Source: Dyadobacter psychrotolerans (GTDB lineage: Bacteria; Bacteroidota; Bacteroidia; Cytophagales; Spirosomataceae). From it: a DNA stretch of 32,712 nucleotides. Each line of letters begins with the position of its first letter. Positions within the stretch are counted from its first letter, which is position 1. The DNA is taken from NCBI RefSeq assembly GCF_004349265.1, contig NZ_SMFL01000004.1, positions 1 to 32,712 of the forward strand. Direction: 5' to 3'. Below are positions 7,015 through 15,037 of the stretch, in pieces. The translations under genes and the position numbers were made by a program. Below the pieces are notes generated by a model, which was given only the letters and a program-made list of their open reading frames with translations, had not been told where the DNA came from and did no database searches.

Positions 7015-8414
7015 AAAATTTATCTATCGTAATGTTTTTTGCTTTAAGTACGCTTGCATTGCGGGCTCAGGATGTTGCCGGACAATGGAACGGTATCTTA
7101 AAAGTTCAGGGAATGCAGCTTCGGATTGTATTTAATATTACCAGGTCTGACAAGGGGTATGTGTCAACCCTGGACAGTCCGGATCAGAAAGCAACTGGTA
7201 TTCCTGTAACCACGACCAGCTTTGAGAATCAGGTTCTGAAACTCACCATTGCCAATGCAGGCATTTCCTATGAAGGTACAATGGATAAAACAAACGTCAT
7301 CGTTGGAACTTTTAAACAAGGCGGACAAGCCATAGCGCTAAACTTATCTTCTAAAATGCCGGATAAGGAAAAAATTTCCAGACCACAGGAGCCGATAAAA
7401 CCCTATCCTTATTACAGTGAAGATGTAACTTTTGAAAATAGGATCGACAACATTGTGCTGGCTGGCACGCTCACCTTGCCCAAAGAGGGCGGCAGTAATT
7501 TTCCTGCTGTGATTTTAATCAGCGGCAGCGGACCGCAAAACCGGGATGAGGAGCTTTTAAGTCATAAGCCTTTCCTGGTTTTGTCTGACCATCTGACCAA
7601 AAGCGGGATTGCTGTACTACGCTTTGACGACCGGGGAACAGCCATGTCGAAAGGGAATTTTCAAACGGCGACTACCCGGGATCTTGCGCGGGATGTACAA
7701 GCCGCAGTGAGCTACCTGCTAACCAGAAAAGAAATTGATAAAGCCAAAATCGGCCTGGCAGGACATAGCGAAGGAGGAATTATTGCTCCGATGGTCGCGT
7801 CAGAATCCAAAGATGTAAGTTTTATTGTGATGCTGGCAGGAACCGGCATACCAGGAGATCAACTGCTTTTGTTGCAGCAGGAACTAATCGGAAGAGCATC
7901 GGGTCTTAGTGAACAGAGCCTGGCGGCAGCAAAAAATGTCAACAAAGCAGCCTACGATATTGTTGGCAAATCCTCTGATTCCGAAAAGTTGAAAACGGAT
8001 CTGACAACGTTTATGAATAAACAAGTCGTGGACAATCCTGAGTGGAGTAAATCCTCTGGACTGAGTCAGGAGCAGTTTGTCAGCCTGCAGGTGAAAGAAC
8101 TGACCAAGCCATGGATGATATATTTTATTAAATATGATCCGGCGCCTGCTTTACAAAATATAAAATGTCCGGTGCTGGCTGTGAATGGAGAAAAAGATTT
8201 GCAGGTACCCTCAAAAGAAAACTTATCAGCTATCAAAGCTGCTTTGGAAAAAGCAGGCAATAAGAAAGTTACTATCAAAGAACTGGTGGGTCTAAATCAT
8301 CTTTTCCAGGAATGTAAAACCGGTTCCCCTTCAGAATATGCGGTTTTAGAACAAACCTTTTCACCTGTTGCATTAAATGAGGTGTCTGAATGGATTTTAA
8401 GAACTGTTAAATAG
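7011..8414 (+). CDS. Secreted alpha/beta hydrolase (serine aminopeptidase/esterase, S9/S33-like)
   Basis: A 467-residue exported hydrolase. The start at 7011 overlaps the stop of the previous gene and begins a clear signal peptide (cleavage near LRAQ-DV). Residues 21-115 form a small beta domain (GQWNGILKVQGMQLRIVFNI, then LDSPDQKATGIPV) that is common in front of this type of hydrolase. The hydrolase domain follows, with the oxyanion strand ILISGSGPQNRDE, LRFDDRGTAMSKG and the nucleophile elbow GHSEG (Ser253). An Asp lies at NGEKDLQVP (Asp396) and a His at GLNHLFQ (His430), giving a complete Ser-Asp-His triad. Related proteins are esterases or peptidases acting in the periplasm; the substrate is unknown. 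It is the last gene of the operon and shares the PadR-controlled promoter. Confidence 0.9.
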   Translation: MKNLSIVMFFALSTLALRAQDVAGQWNGILKVQGMQLRIVFNITRSDKGYVSTLDSPDQKATGIPVTTTSFENQVLKLTIANAGISYEGTMDKTNVIVGTFKQGGQAIALNLSSKMPDKEKISRPQEPIKPYPYYSEDVTFENRIDNIVLAGTLTLPKEGGSNFPAVILISGSGPQNRDEELLSHKPFLVLSDHLTKSGIAVLRFDDRGTAMSKGNFQTATTRDLARDVQAAVSYLLTRKEIDKAKIGLAGHSEGGIIAPMVASESKDVSFIVMLAGTGIPGDQLLLLQQELIGRASGLSEQSLAAAKNVNKAAYDIVGKSSDSEKLKTDLTTFMNKQVVDNPEWSKSSGLSQEQFVSLQVKELTKPWMIYFIKYDPAPALQNIKCPVLAVNGEKDLQVPSKENLSAIKAALEKAGNKKVTIKELVGLNHLFQECKTGSPSEYAVLEQTFSPVALNEVSEWILRTVK

Positions 8415-8736
8415 AATAAACCATACGGGTTTGTTATGTTGGTTCAGTTTTCAGATCCAAAGTCTAGCTGTGCTGATCATGGGAATATGAAGACTTTCGT
8501 GGCGTTTTGCCTAATGTTGCTGCTAAGGGTAGGGGAAGTGACCGGGTTTGGACCGGCGAAACTATGAACTCGCAAGGGTTGATCTACCTGATAAAGAGGT
8601 AACCTTATGCCGCCCTGGAAGCGCATGGGGAGTGAAACCAAGAATACACCCATGGAAATACATTGGAATTTCATCAGTCAAATATCGCCAGCAAGTCTTG
8701 AACCATTGCAACAGTGGCAGCCTTCTGATTGGTCAT
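8415..8736. other. Intergenic region with a weak hairpin and a signal-peptide-like micro-ORF
   Basis: No confident gene. AAACC-atacg-GGTTT at 8418-8432, just after the hydrolase stop, is a short hairpin that may help end the transcript. A 26-codon plus-strand frame at 8487-8567 (MKTFVAFCLMLLLRVGEVTG then a stop) looks like a signal peptide with no mature protein. Frames after it are open in parts but show no known motif, so this may be a decayed exported protein. The neighbouring minus-strand lipoprotein ends at 8737. Confidence 0.35.
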
Positions 8737-9177
8737 CTACCTCGTTTTTAGAACAACCTGACCATCCGGATAATTTATATCTGCTTTATTTTCTGCGGTT
8801 ATAAAAAAGCTTTCAGGCTCGAAAGGGGTAGCGGTTTTAAGCTCACTTCGAAGCGTTTTAGAGAAAAGACGCTTCACATTTTTTAACTGACCCAGATTCT
8901 TGGTTCCATTTCCCGATGTATTCGCCCACAGCACGTAGGTGTTGCGGGATTCAACCAGTTTATCGGCCGGTGCAAGGTTTGTGACCGTTAAGTCTACCTG
9001 GTAATTTTCATTTTTATCTTTTTTGACTTTAATTGTTCCGTTTGCCGCCGGAACAATGGCAGATTCAGTAAATATAAATTTTTTGCTGCAGGAGCTAAAA
9101 GCGATCAGCATAACAAATAGCAATAGGTATCGAAACAAAATAGGTGCGGAAGGGTTGATCATTTTTATCATTGACAT
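8737..9177 (-). CDS. Small lipoprotein, anti-sigma-K C-terminal-like fold
   Basis: A 146-residue lipoprotein if started at 9177 (MSMIKMINPS); starts at 9171 or 9162 are equally possible, and the ATG at 9258 is too far upstream of the signal peptide. The lipobox is IAFSSC, with Cys about residue 30. The mature domain (VPAANGTIKVKKDKNENYQV, then LTVTNLAPADKL, then NTYVLWANTSGNGTKNLGQL, then FFITAENKADINYPDGQVVL) has the Y-x-x-W-A ... G-Q-L layout. This layout is also seen in anti-sigma-K C-terminal domains and in a family of short Bacteroidota lipoproteins. There is no transmembrane anchor or sigma-binding part, so an anti-sigma role is not implied. It probably sits in the periplasm as a lipid-anchored beta domain. 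Confidence 0.7.
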   Translation of the reverse strand: MSMIKMINPSAPILFRYLLLFVMLIAFSSCSKKFIFTESAIVPAANGTIKVKKDKNENYQVDLTVTNLAPADKLVESRNTYVLWANTSGNGTKNLGQLKNVKRLFSKTLRSELKTATPFEPESFFITAENKADINYPDGQVVLKTR

Positions 9178-9388
9178 CTTCTGTAATAGTTTTAAGCCTA
9201 CCCGTATTTCTACTAAACTTGTGCCACCAGTTTTTGTCTGAAACGGTTTATACCCCATGCGCGCTCATACAGACAGCCCATATTGTGCTTACTGAGCAGT
9301 TTTAATTATGGCTTTTTTTAGTGGAAAATGCGGCGGACATTCAAGTGCTGCTGGCCGCTCTAAACGTTTGTAGTCAATGCCGTAGTGG

Positions 9389-11515
9389 TCAGCGCGAGAA
9401 CATTTTACCAATAAGCTGGCCAATTTCAACAAAGTCGTCATGATTGCTTACTGCCCGTTTTTCTTTTTTATCCAGGCGCTTTTGACTGGATGGATAAATT
9501 AAAAGAAAGTTGTTCTCTTTGATGTGCTGGTTCAAAAAGTCGGTAATCAAACTTAACTGATTAGTGTAGGAAGTCATTCCCCGCTTGGCCATAAATACAA
9601 TCAGGCCTTCATCACCGGAAAGATGCGAAGCGGCATTTTCAGCTTCACTCCAGTCTGTGATCGTGTGTAGCGAGATTTCAATATTAGATTTACTGACTAC
9701 ACTTTGCAGGATGCTGATGATGGATGCGTCAGCGTAAAAACGCATCATAGCTCCCGAATTTTTGGCTAAATTCCACACCCGCAGCAGGGCACTGAAAAAA
9801 CCGGCTTCCTGCTGGGCTTTGGCCGGAATCAGAACCAGGTGTTGCTTGATTGTTGAAACAGGCTGCGATGCATGGTAAACCAGGGTGTTGACATTGTTAT
9901 TTTGCAGATACCCATTGTGTAAATTATGAACAAAGGAAGGAGTAAAACCTTTGTGAGGCTGCAGGCCAATGATCAAATCGGTGATCTGCTGCTCTTTAAT
10001 GACATTACTGATAGCTGTGGCTAAATCGTGGTCGTGTCTTGTCAGTGGCTTAACAACTACATCAGCAGAGGCGCCCGTCTGAACAGCTATTTGGAGCGTC
10101 TTTTGAGCATTTTTTACAGAAGATTCATTTTTCTGATCGTTAATAACATTTAAGGCAACAACGCTGTCTTCGCCGTGATGCGCCTTAATCAGTAAGCTTA
10201 GGTTGACAAGCTTTTCGACGGTCTGTTCATAATTGACTGCAAGCAGAATATTTTCGGATTCGGAACTGATTGCCGAAGCATTTTCATCTTTTTCCAGTGC
10301 TGCAACCCGTTGTGCACTCGACATGGACACAAACGAGGACACCGTACATGAAATCAGAATCAGCAGGATACTTCCGTTTAGAACATGCTCGCTGAGCAGT
10401 CTGACAGGCTCTCCGCTTGCGGTTTCGGAAACAATGATGTTGTAGGCGACCATTACAGAAGCAAGCGTAGCTGCTGCTGAGGCCGAGCTGAGTCCAAAAA
10501 TTAGCGTTCCTTCATCTTTGGATAATCGGAAAGTTTTTTGGGTGGCAACCGCCGCCAGATACTTGCCGCCAATGGAAGCAGCCACCATGACAGCAGCTAC
10601 TGCCAGTGTGTCGAGGCTTTTGACGAATACCTTAAAATCGATGAGCATACCCACACTAATCAGGAAAAAGGGAATGAAAATGGCATTTCCCACAAATTCC
10701 ACCCGGTTCATCATCGCCGAGCTATGCGGGATGAGCTTATTCAGGGCCAGACCGGCAAAAAATGCACCGATGATCGCTTCAATGCCAGCGAGTTCGGCCA
10801 GCACTGCGGCCAGATAAATGATAACCAATACAAAAATGTACTGGGAAATTTTATCATCTACCCTTTTAAAAAACCATCGGCCGATAATCGGAAACACAAA
10901 AAGGACCGTAAGACCGAAGGCGACGATCGATAAAGTAAGCCGGGTCCAGAAAGCGCTATTAACATCTCCCTGCGTCATACCGACCACTACAGCCAACACC
11001 AGAAGCGAAAGCACATCGGTAAGCATTGTTCCGCCTACGGTGATGTTAACGGAGATGTTCTTGGATACACCCAATTTGCTCACCAAAGGATACGCAATCA
11101 GTGTATGAGAAGAAAATAAGCTTGCAAAAAGTATTGAAGTTAAAATCTCGAAGTGCAAAAGATAAAATCCACCCAGAAAGCCGAGTGCAAACGGAATTAC
11201 AAAGGTATACAAAGTAAAAGTTACACTTTTCCACTTGTTTTTTTTGAAGTCACCCAGATCGATTTCAAGGCCAGCCAGAAACATGATGTAAAGCAGGCCA
11301 GTCGTTCCGGTGACAACCACACTGCTGTCTCTGGCCAGCAGGTTTAAGCCGTTTGGTCCAACGGCCGCTCCGGCAATCAGAAGACCAAGCAAATGCGGGA
11401 CCTTTATTTTGTTGAGCAGCAGCGGAGCACCTAAGATAATAACCAGTTCGATCAGAAATTTTAATACCGGATCCTCAATCGGCAAACTGCCCACATGTAT
11501 ATTTAATAATGGCAT
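9389..11515 (-). CDS. CPA2-type cation:proton antiporter with C-terminal USP-like region
   Basis: A 708-residue inner-membrane antiporter. Residues 15-400 form the Na_H_Exchanger domain with about 12 helices. Recognisable parts are PHLLGLLIAGAAVGPNGLNL, the MFLAGLEIDL segment, TMLTDVLSLLVL (residues 163-174), AELAGIEAIIGAFFAGLALN (240-259) and GGKYLAA with a conserved Lys318. The ion-binding position reads Thr166-Asp167, rather than the Asp-Asp of electrogenic CPA2 members or the Asn-Asp of CPA1. Residues about 420-700 are soluble and hold one clear, and perhaps two, universal-stress-protein-like units (ENILLAVNYEQTVEKLVNLS, then TDLIIGLQPHKGF) instead of the RCK/TrkA domain of Kef channels. 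The start lies two bases after the stop of the lipoprotein gene, so they are one operon. The likely role is monovalent cation/H+ exchange with nucleotide-sensing control; the ion is unknown. Confidence 0.88.
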   Translation of the reverse strand: MPLLNIHVGSLPIEDPVLKFLIELVIILGAPLLLNKIKVPHLLGLLIAGAAVGPNGLNLLARDSSVVVTGTTGLLYIMFLAGLEIDLGDFKKNKWKSVTFTLYTFVIPFALGFLGGFYLLHFEILTSILFASLFSSHTLIAYPLVSKLGVSKNISVNITVGGTMLTDVLSLLVLAVVVGMTQGDVNSAFWTRLTLSIVAFGLTVLFVFPIIGRWFFKRVDDKISQYIFVLVIIYLAAVLAELAGIEAIIGAFFAGLALNKLIPHSSAMMNRVEFVGNAIFIPFFLISVGMLIDFKVFVKSLDTLAVAAVMVAASIGGKYLAAVATQKTFRLSKDEGTLIFGLSSASAAATLASVMVAYNIIVSETASGEPVRLLSEHVLNGSILLILISCTVSSFVSMSSAQRVAALEKDENASAISSESENILLAVNYEQTVEKLVNLSLLIKAHHGEDSVVALNVINDQKNESSVKNAQKTLQIAVQTGASADVVVKPLTRHDHDLATAISNVIKEQQITDLIIGLQPHKGFTPSFVHNLHNGYLQNNNVNTLVYHASQPVSTIKQHLVLIPAKAQQEAGFFSALLRVWNLAKNSGAMMRFYADASIISILQSVVSKSNIEISLHTITDWSEAENAASHLSGDEGLIVFMAKRGMTSYTNQLSLITDFLNQHIKENNFLLIYPSSQKRLDKKEKRAVSNHDDFVEIGQLIGKMFSR

Positions 11516-11517
11516 AA

Positions 11518-12093
11518 TCAGCGACTGGTAGAGCGTGTAAGTTCGATGGAAAATTTTGCAGTGCAGGTCTGATCAGATTTGCTTGTCTGCACACCTTTTA
11601 TTAATTCTGGCAAGACTGTGGTCAGATCAATGCTGAGATTAATTTTTTTTCTCGCTGAAGAGTCACTCACAAACTGTAAGTTTATTCCGGTGGTATCATA
11701 ATGGGCTTTATAGATGCGGACTAAGTTGTTGTTTTTATCTGTAACCCGTGTGTGCAGACCTGTTGAATCACTAACAAATTCCCAAACGTTTGACCGCTGA
11801 TCACCGATGACATAATCGCTGCAGTCCGATTCGCGGCAGACGGATTTTGCATTCCAAAATCCGGCAATAGACTGTGGCCACTGCTGGATAAAAATCGTAT
11901 CCTTCTTGGTAAGCAAACTATCACGCATTCTCAGAAGTGCGTAATAATCAGCTTCCTTCATAGCAAATTCTTTCTCCCGTTCTGTTAGAGCCTGTTCACG
12001 CTGCATAAGCTGCTGCTGCTTTTGATTGTCCTTACAGGCTAACAGCATCAGAAATAAAAACAATGAAATAAGGTAACGTTTATGTATCTGCAT
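11518..12093 (-). CDS. Coiled-coil lipoprotein co-transcribed with the antiporter
   Basis: A 191-residue lipoprotein. The start at 12093 (MQIHKRYLISLFLFLMLLAC) gives a standard lipobox with Cys20; the ATG at 12120 is nine codons earlier. Residues 22-60 are a charged, Gln/Glu-rich coiled coil (KQQQLMQREQALTEREKEF). A beta-rich domain follows, with SIAGFWNAKSVCRESDCSDY (two Cys that could form a disulfide), WEFVSDSTG, LVRIYKAHYD, INLQFVSD and a strand ending FSIELTR. The pattern resembles small lipocalin-like stress lipoproteins, but no family is named. Two bases separate its stop from the antiporter start, which implies one mRNA and a linked role in the envelope response. Confidence 0.78.
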   Translation of the reverse strand: MQIHKRYLISLFLFLMLLACKDNQKQQQLMQREQALTEREKEFAMKEADYYALLRMRDSLLTKKDTIFIQQWPQSIAGFWNAKSVCRESDCSDYVIGDQRSNVWEFVSDSTGLHTRVTDKNNNLVRIYKAHYDTTGINLQFVSDSSARKKINLSIDLTTVLPELIKGVQTSKSDQTCTAKFSIELTRSTSR

Positions 12094-12393
12094 ATTGAGT
12101 AGATCAATGGTTATTGCCATAGCGGCTCTGCAATATCGAAGAACTTATTCGCCCAAGTTAAAAATTTGAAATACAAAACCAAAGTTCTTTGTACGGCTGA
12201 GCCAGGGTTTTGTTACTTTATGCCGGGATCAATTTTATTAAATTTTAAGTCAGACTTTTTTTAGCTCAAGTAGTGCAGTGCGAGGATTTAAGTAGTGTGA
12301 GAACCTGACTAATCTTTGGTAACCCAAATCATGAATCGGCCAGTAACCTGGTTTGCAAAGTCCTAGCCCGGGGACTTGTCAGATCAGATGCAT
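12094..12393. other. Intergenic region upstream of the lipoprotein-antiporter operon
   Basis: It should hold the minus-strand promoter of the operon. No exact TTG-N19-TAnnTTTG match is visible in it. A short near-palindrome, CAAAG-TT-CTTTG (read on the plus strand), lies at about 12179-12192. No gene is seen on either strand. Confidence 0.4.
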
Positions 12394-12423
12394 AAAAAAT
12401 AAGGTTTCCTGAAAGATAACCTT
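12394..12423 (-). terminator. Hairpin plus T-tract after the thioredoxin-like gene
   Basis: On the minus strand AAGGTT, an 11-nt loop and AACCTT (12423-12401) form a 6-bp stem followed at once by ATTTTTTAT. It lies about 90 bases past the stop of the gene ending at 12512. The layout is that of an intrinsic terminator, though the stem is short. Confidence 0.4.
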
Positions 12424-12511
12424 CAATGATTATTGAGCCTGAAAGTATTTAAAGGAAGGTTTGCTGCCATTGGCTTTAAAGGATTGCTCTGCATTTTCCT
12501 GTCAATCAGCG

Positions 12512-13918
12512 TTACTTTAATCCGCTATATTTTTTAACAAAAACAATCCAATCTACTCCGAAAGGGACGGTAACATATTTGCCTGCCGGCGTAATAAGTA
12601 GTTTTGTAGGATATCCCTGAACGGCATAGGTTTTCTCGATCTGGTTATCTGAGATGGCTACCGGGAAAGAAAAGTTTTTCTCTTTCATATAAGCCGCTAC
12701 TTTTTCCTGCTGGTCGAAACAGGCGATCGTCATCAGTGTCAGAGAATCGGGGTTATTTTTGACGGTTGTATCATAAAACCGCTGCATGTCGGGATGTTCC
12801 TGTCTGCACGGTCCACACCAGGTTCCCCAGAAGTCAACCAGAATCCACCGGCCCAGAAGGCTATTGCTGGAAAATGCCTGCTTGTCAGTTGCTTGAAGCA
12901 TAATAGGAAAAGCTGGTTTGGCCTGTTCATTAATTGCTTCGGACCAGTAAGAATCAAAGTTTTTAGCTGGGGATGATTTGCCGTAGAAGTCTTGCAGTTG
13001 CTGCTTAAGCTCAGGGTTGATAAGCGCCATTTGTAGCAGTGTAGATAGTACGAGTTTCGAGTCCGTAGAATCGCTGATCAGAAATTCCAGATATTCATCC
13101 TGAAAACTTGCGTTTTGCTCCTCAGAGAGAAAATGCATGTCATAATAAAATCCGGGTTTATTGCCGTTGTCGATCAAATCAGGGCTGAACTCATAAGCTG
13201 TTTTAAGGTATTCTTTCTTTTTATTCAGGTCATCTTCCCTTTGAGCCTCAGAAAAATTTACATAAGCATACAAATAGCGGTACCATGCCCTTTTGCCGCT
13301 TAAAGATCTGTTCGTTGCATCTTTTGGAAGTATCTGATTTTTTTCTAGATCATTTCGAGTCAAAGCCATGAGCCTTTTTTGCAAGGGCTTTAAAGCTGGT
13401 TGTTTCTCTATTATCTGACTGATCATCAATCCATACCGACCGGCCCTGTGCTGATAGATATCTTTTCCTTCAATCTCAGTTTTAATAAATTCTTCTACAA
13501 GATTTTTCAGGGCTTTGGGATCATCCCGATTGTTGTGAACTTCTGCCAGCAAAAAAAGAGGGTGAGCACTTTGCAGAAGTTGGCGTGTGGTATCACTCAT
13601 TATTTTTGCCAGAACATCCAGTGCAATTGTCCGGGCTAGTTTCTTTTCCAAAATATCCGGGCCCTGGTTATCGGTAGGACTGAACTGCATAATTTTCTGA
13701 GCAAATTGATTATGCAGCAGGTCTGTCAGAAGATCTCCTTTTCTCTTATTAGAAGCAAGCTTGCGGATATAGTAAAAAGAAGAGTCTGCATTCTCATAGC
13801 TGAATTTTTGAAATTGATTAAAGAGAAACGACGGTGATTCCGGATCGTTTTTTGGCGGCTGGGCAGAAAGGCTAATATAAAAAACCAGGAATATTAGGAT
13901 AAGTTTATAGCGTTTCAT
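12512..13918 (-). CDS. TlpA-like thioredoxin-fold protein with helical N-terminal domain
   Basis: A 468-residue exported protein. The start at 13918 (MKRYKLILIFLVFYISLSAQ) gives a clear signal peptide; the longer frame to 14035 adds unrelated residues. Residues 25-330 are helical and hydrophilic, with no known motif. The C-terminal part is a thioredoxin-like (AhpC/TlpA-type) domain: WILVDFWGTWCGPC with the CGPC active site (Cys368 and Cys371), EHPDMQRFY, then the cis-Pro loop AVQGYPTKLL and a last strand. Proteins of this form are periplasmic thiol-disulfide oxidoreductases in Bacteroidota. The substrate is unknown. A second protein of similar design is encoded at 24102. A terminator-like hairpin follows the gene. 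Confidence 0.88.
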   Translation of the reverse strand: MKRYKLILIFLVFYISLSAQPPKNDPESPSFLFNQFQKFSYENADSSFYYIRKLASNKRKGDLLTDLLHNQFAQKIMQFSPTDNQGPDILEKKLARTIALDVLAKIMSDTTRQLLQSAHPLFLLAEVHNNRDDPKALKNLVEEFIKTEIEGKDIYQHRAGRYGLMISQIIEKQPALKPLQKRLMALTRNDLEKNQILPKDATNRSLSGKRAWYRYLYAYVNFSEAQREDDLNKKKEYLKTAYEFSPDLIDNGNKPGFYYDMHFLSEEQNASFQDEYLEFLISDSTDSKLVLSTLLQMALINPELKQQLQDFYGKSSPAKNFDSYWSEAINEQAKPAFPIMLQATDKQAFSSNSLLGRWILVDFWGTWCGPCRQEHPDMQRFYDTTVKNNPDSLTLMTIACFDQQEKVAAYMKEKNFSFPVAISDNQIEKTYAVQGYPTKLLITPAGKYVTVPFGVDWIVFVKKYSGLK

Positions 13919-14149
13919 GTCTTTACAATTTGAGGGAAGCAAGTATGATCTAATATTAAAACATTGAAATTCAGAATTATACTTATTACAAAAACAGTGT
14001 AGCGAAAAATGCCCGCAAGTTGGATTCTGTTCCAAACATCTCCATTTTATTTTAAGAGAATGAATTTGGCAGCAGCAGTTTGAAAAAGTTAGCCTGAAAT
14101 CGGTAGGTGATTTTTTTGATGAGATTTGGGCGCGACGAAAAAAAATTAT

Positions 14150-14986
14150 CTATTTATTTTTAGAAATAAACCGGTTGCAGGCCGCTACAAATAGCGCTGG
14201 ATCACTCATCCAGGGATCATGGCATGCGCCCTTAATCGTAAATAATTCGGCTTTCGCAAAGATGTTCATGTATTCGTCCGCACAATCTATTTGACAGGTT
14301 TTGCTGCCGTTAAAAATAAGAACGGGAACTATAACGCTGCGGAGGCTATCTACGATAGGTGCTGATACAAAACTTTCTCTTGTTTCAAAAGAAGGAGCGT
14401 CTGTATACATTTCAATTTCTTTGAAAATGGTTATGGTTTCCTCGCAGGTTGATCCGTCAATGTTATCTCGACGTAAGGTCCCGGTTTCGGTTACAATCTG
14501 TCTATGAGATTGAACCAAGGGTTGGTAGAATTTTTTTCGATAAACTTCATTATTTCCCTGCCAGTGATATGTACCAGTGAGAATAATACCCCGGATATCC
14601 TCTGGATTTTTGTAAGCATATATCATAGCTAATGTGCTTCCCCAGGATGAGCCAATCAGGAATACCTTTTTCTTAGGTGAAAAAGTCTTTATAACCCGTT
14701 TCAAATCCTTTACATGTTCCTGCCAGACATAAGTGGTATCCTGTTGGCTGCGGCCACAGCCACGCTGATCATAGAATATGACAGTACAAAATTTATTGAG
14801 GGAGTCTAACTCTGGACGCAAGTATTCATGCTGAACACCTGGCCCGCCATGTAAAACAATAATTACCTGTGATTTATCACCTAGTTTCCAATATGCTAGT
14901 TGCGGAAGGCCTTTTACAAAACCATCTTGACCAAAGATTTCCAAAGTGCAACCAAAAAACAGCAGGGCGATCAGTAAGGCACGCAT
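14150..14986 (-). CDS. Exported alpha/beta hydrolase, proline-iminopeptidase-like (S33)
   Basis: A 278-residue hydrolase with an N-terminal export signal (MRALLIALLFFGCTLEIFGQ). It could be cut after FG-QD, or lipidated at Cys13, since LFFGC is a borderline lipobox. The S33 signature is clear: VLHGGPGVQHEYLRPEL, then FYDQRGCGRS, then the nucleophile elbow GSSWGS (Ser114), then PEDIRGIILTGTY. The catalytic His is in GACHDPW (His256). Proline iminopeptidases carry the third acid in a G-R-Y-D segment. Here the same place reads FNGSKTCQID, so the usual Asp is Thr, and Asp234 is a few residues later. Either Asp234 substitutes for it or the enzyme has changed. Short length and secretion suggest a periplasmic peptidase or esterase. 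Confidence 0.8.
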   Translation of the reverse strand: MRALLIALLFFGCTLEIFGQDGFVKGLPQLAYWKLGDKSQVIIVLHGGPGVQHEYLRPELDSLNKFCTVIFYDQRGCGRSQQDTTYVWQEHVKDLKRVIKTFSPKKKVFLIGSSWGSTLAMIYAYKNPEDIRGIILTGTYHWQGNNEVYRKKFYQPLVQSHRQIVTETGTLRRDNIDGSTCEETITIFKEIEMYTDAPSFETRESFVSAPIVDSLRSVIVPVLIFNGSKTCQIDCADEYMNIFAKAELFTIKGACHDPWMSDPALFVAACNRFISKNK

Positions 14987-15037
14987 AAATGACAGATAAT
15001 TCTGGTGTAAGAGTTACTACGGAGTAAATTATGCCAT

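Noticed and set aside
10233..11108. Several plus-strand open frames of 60-130 codons inside the antiporter gene
   Set aside because: They are antisense shadows of a clear 708-residue antiporter with conserved motifs.
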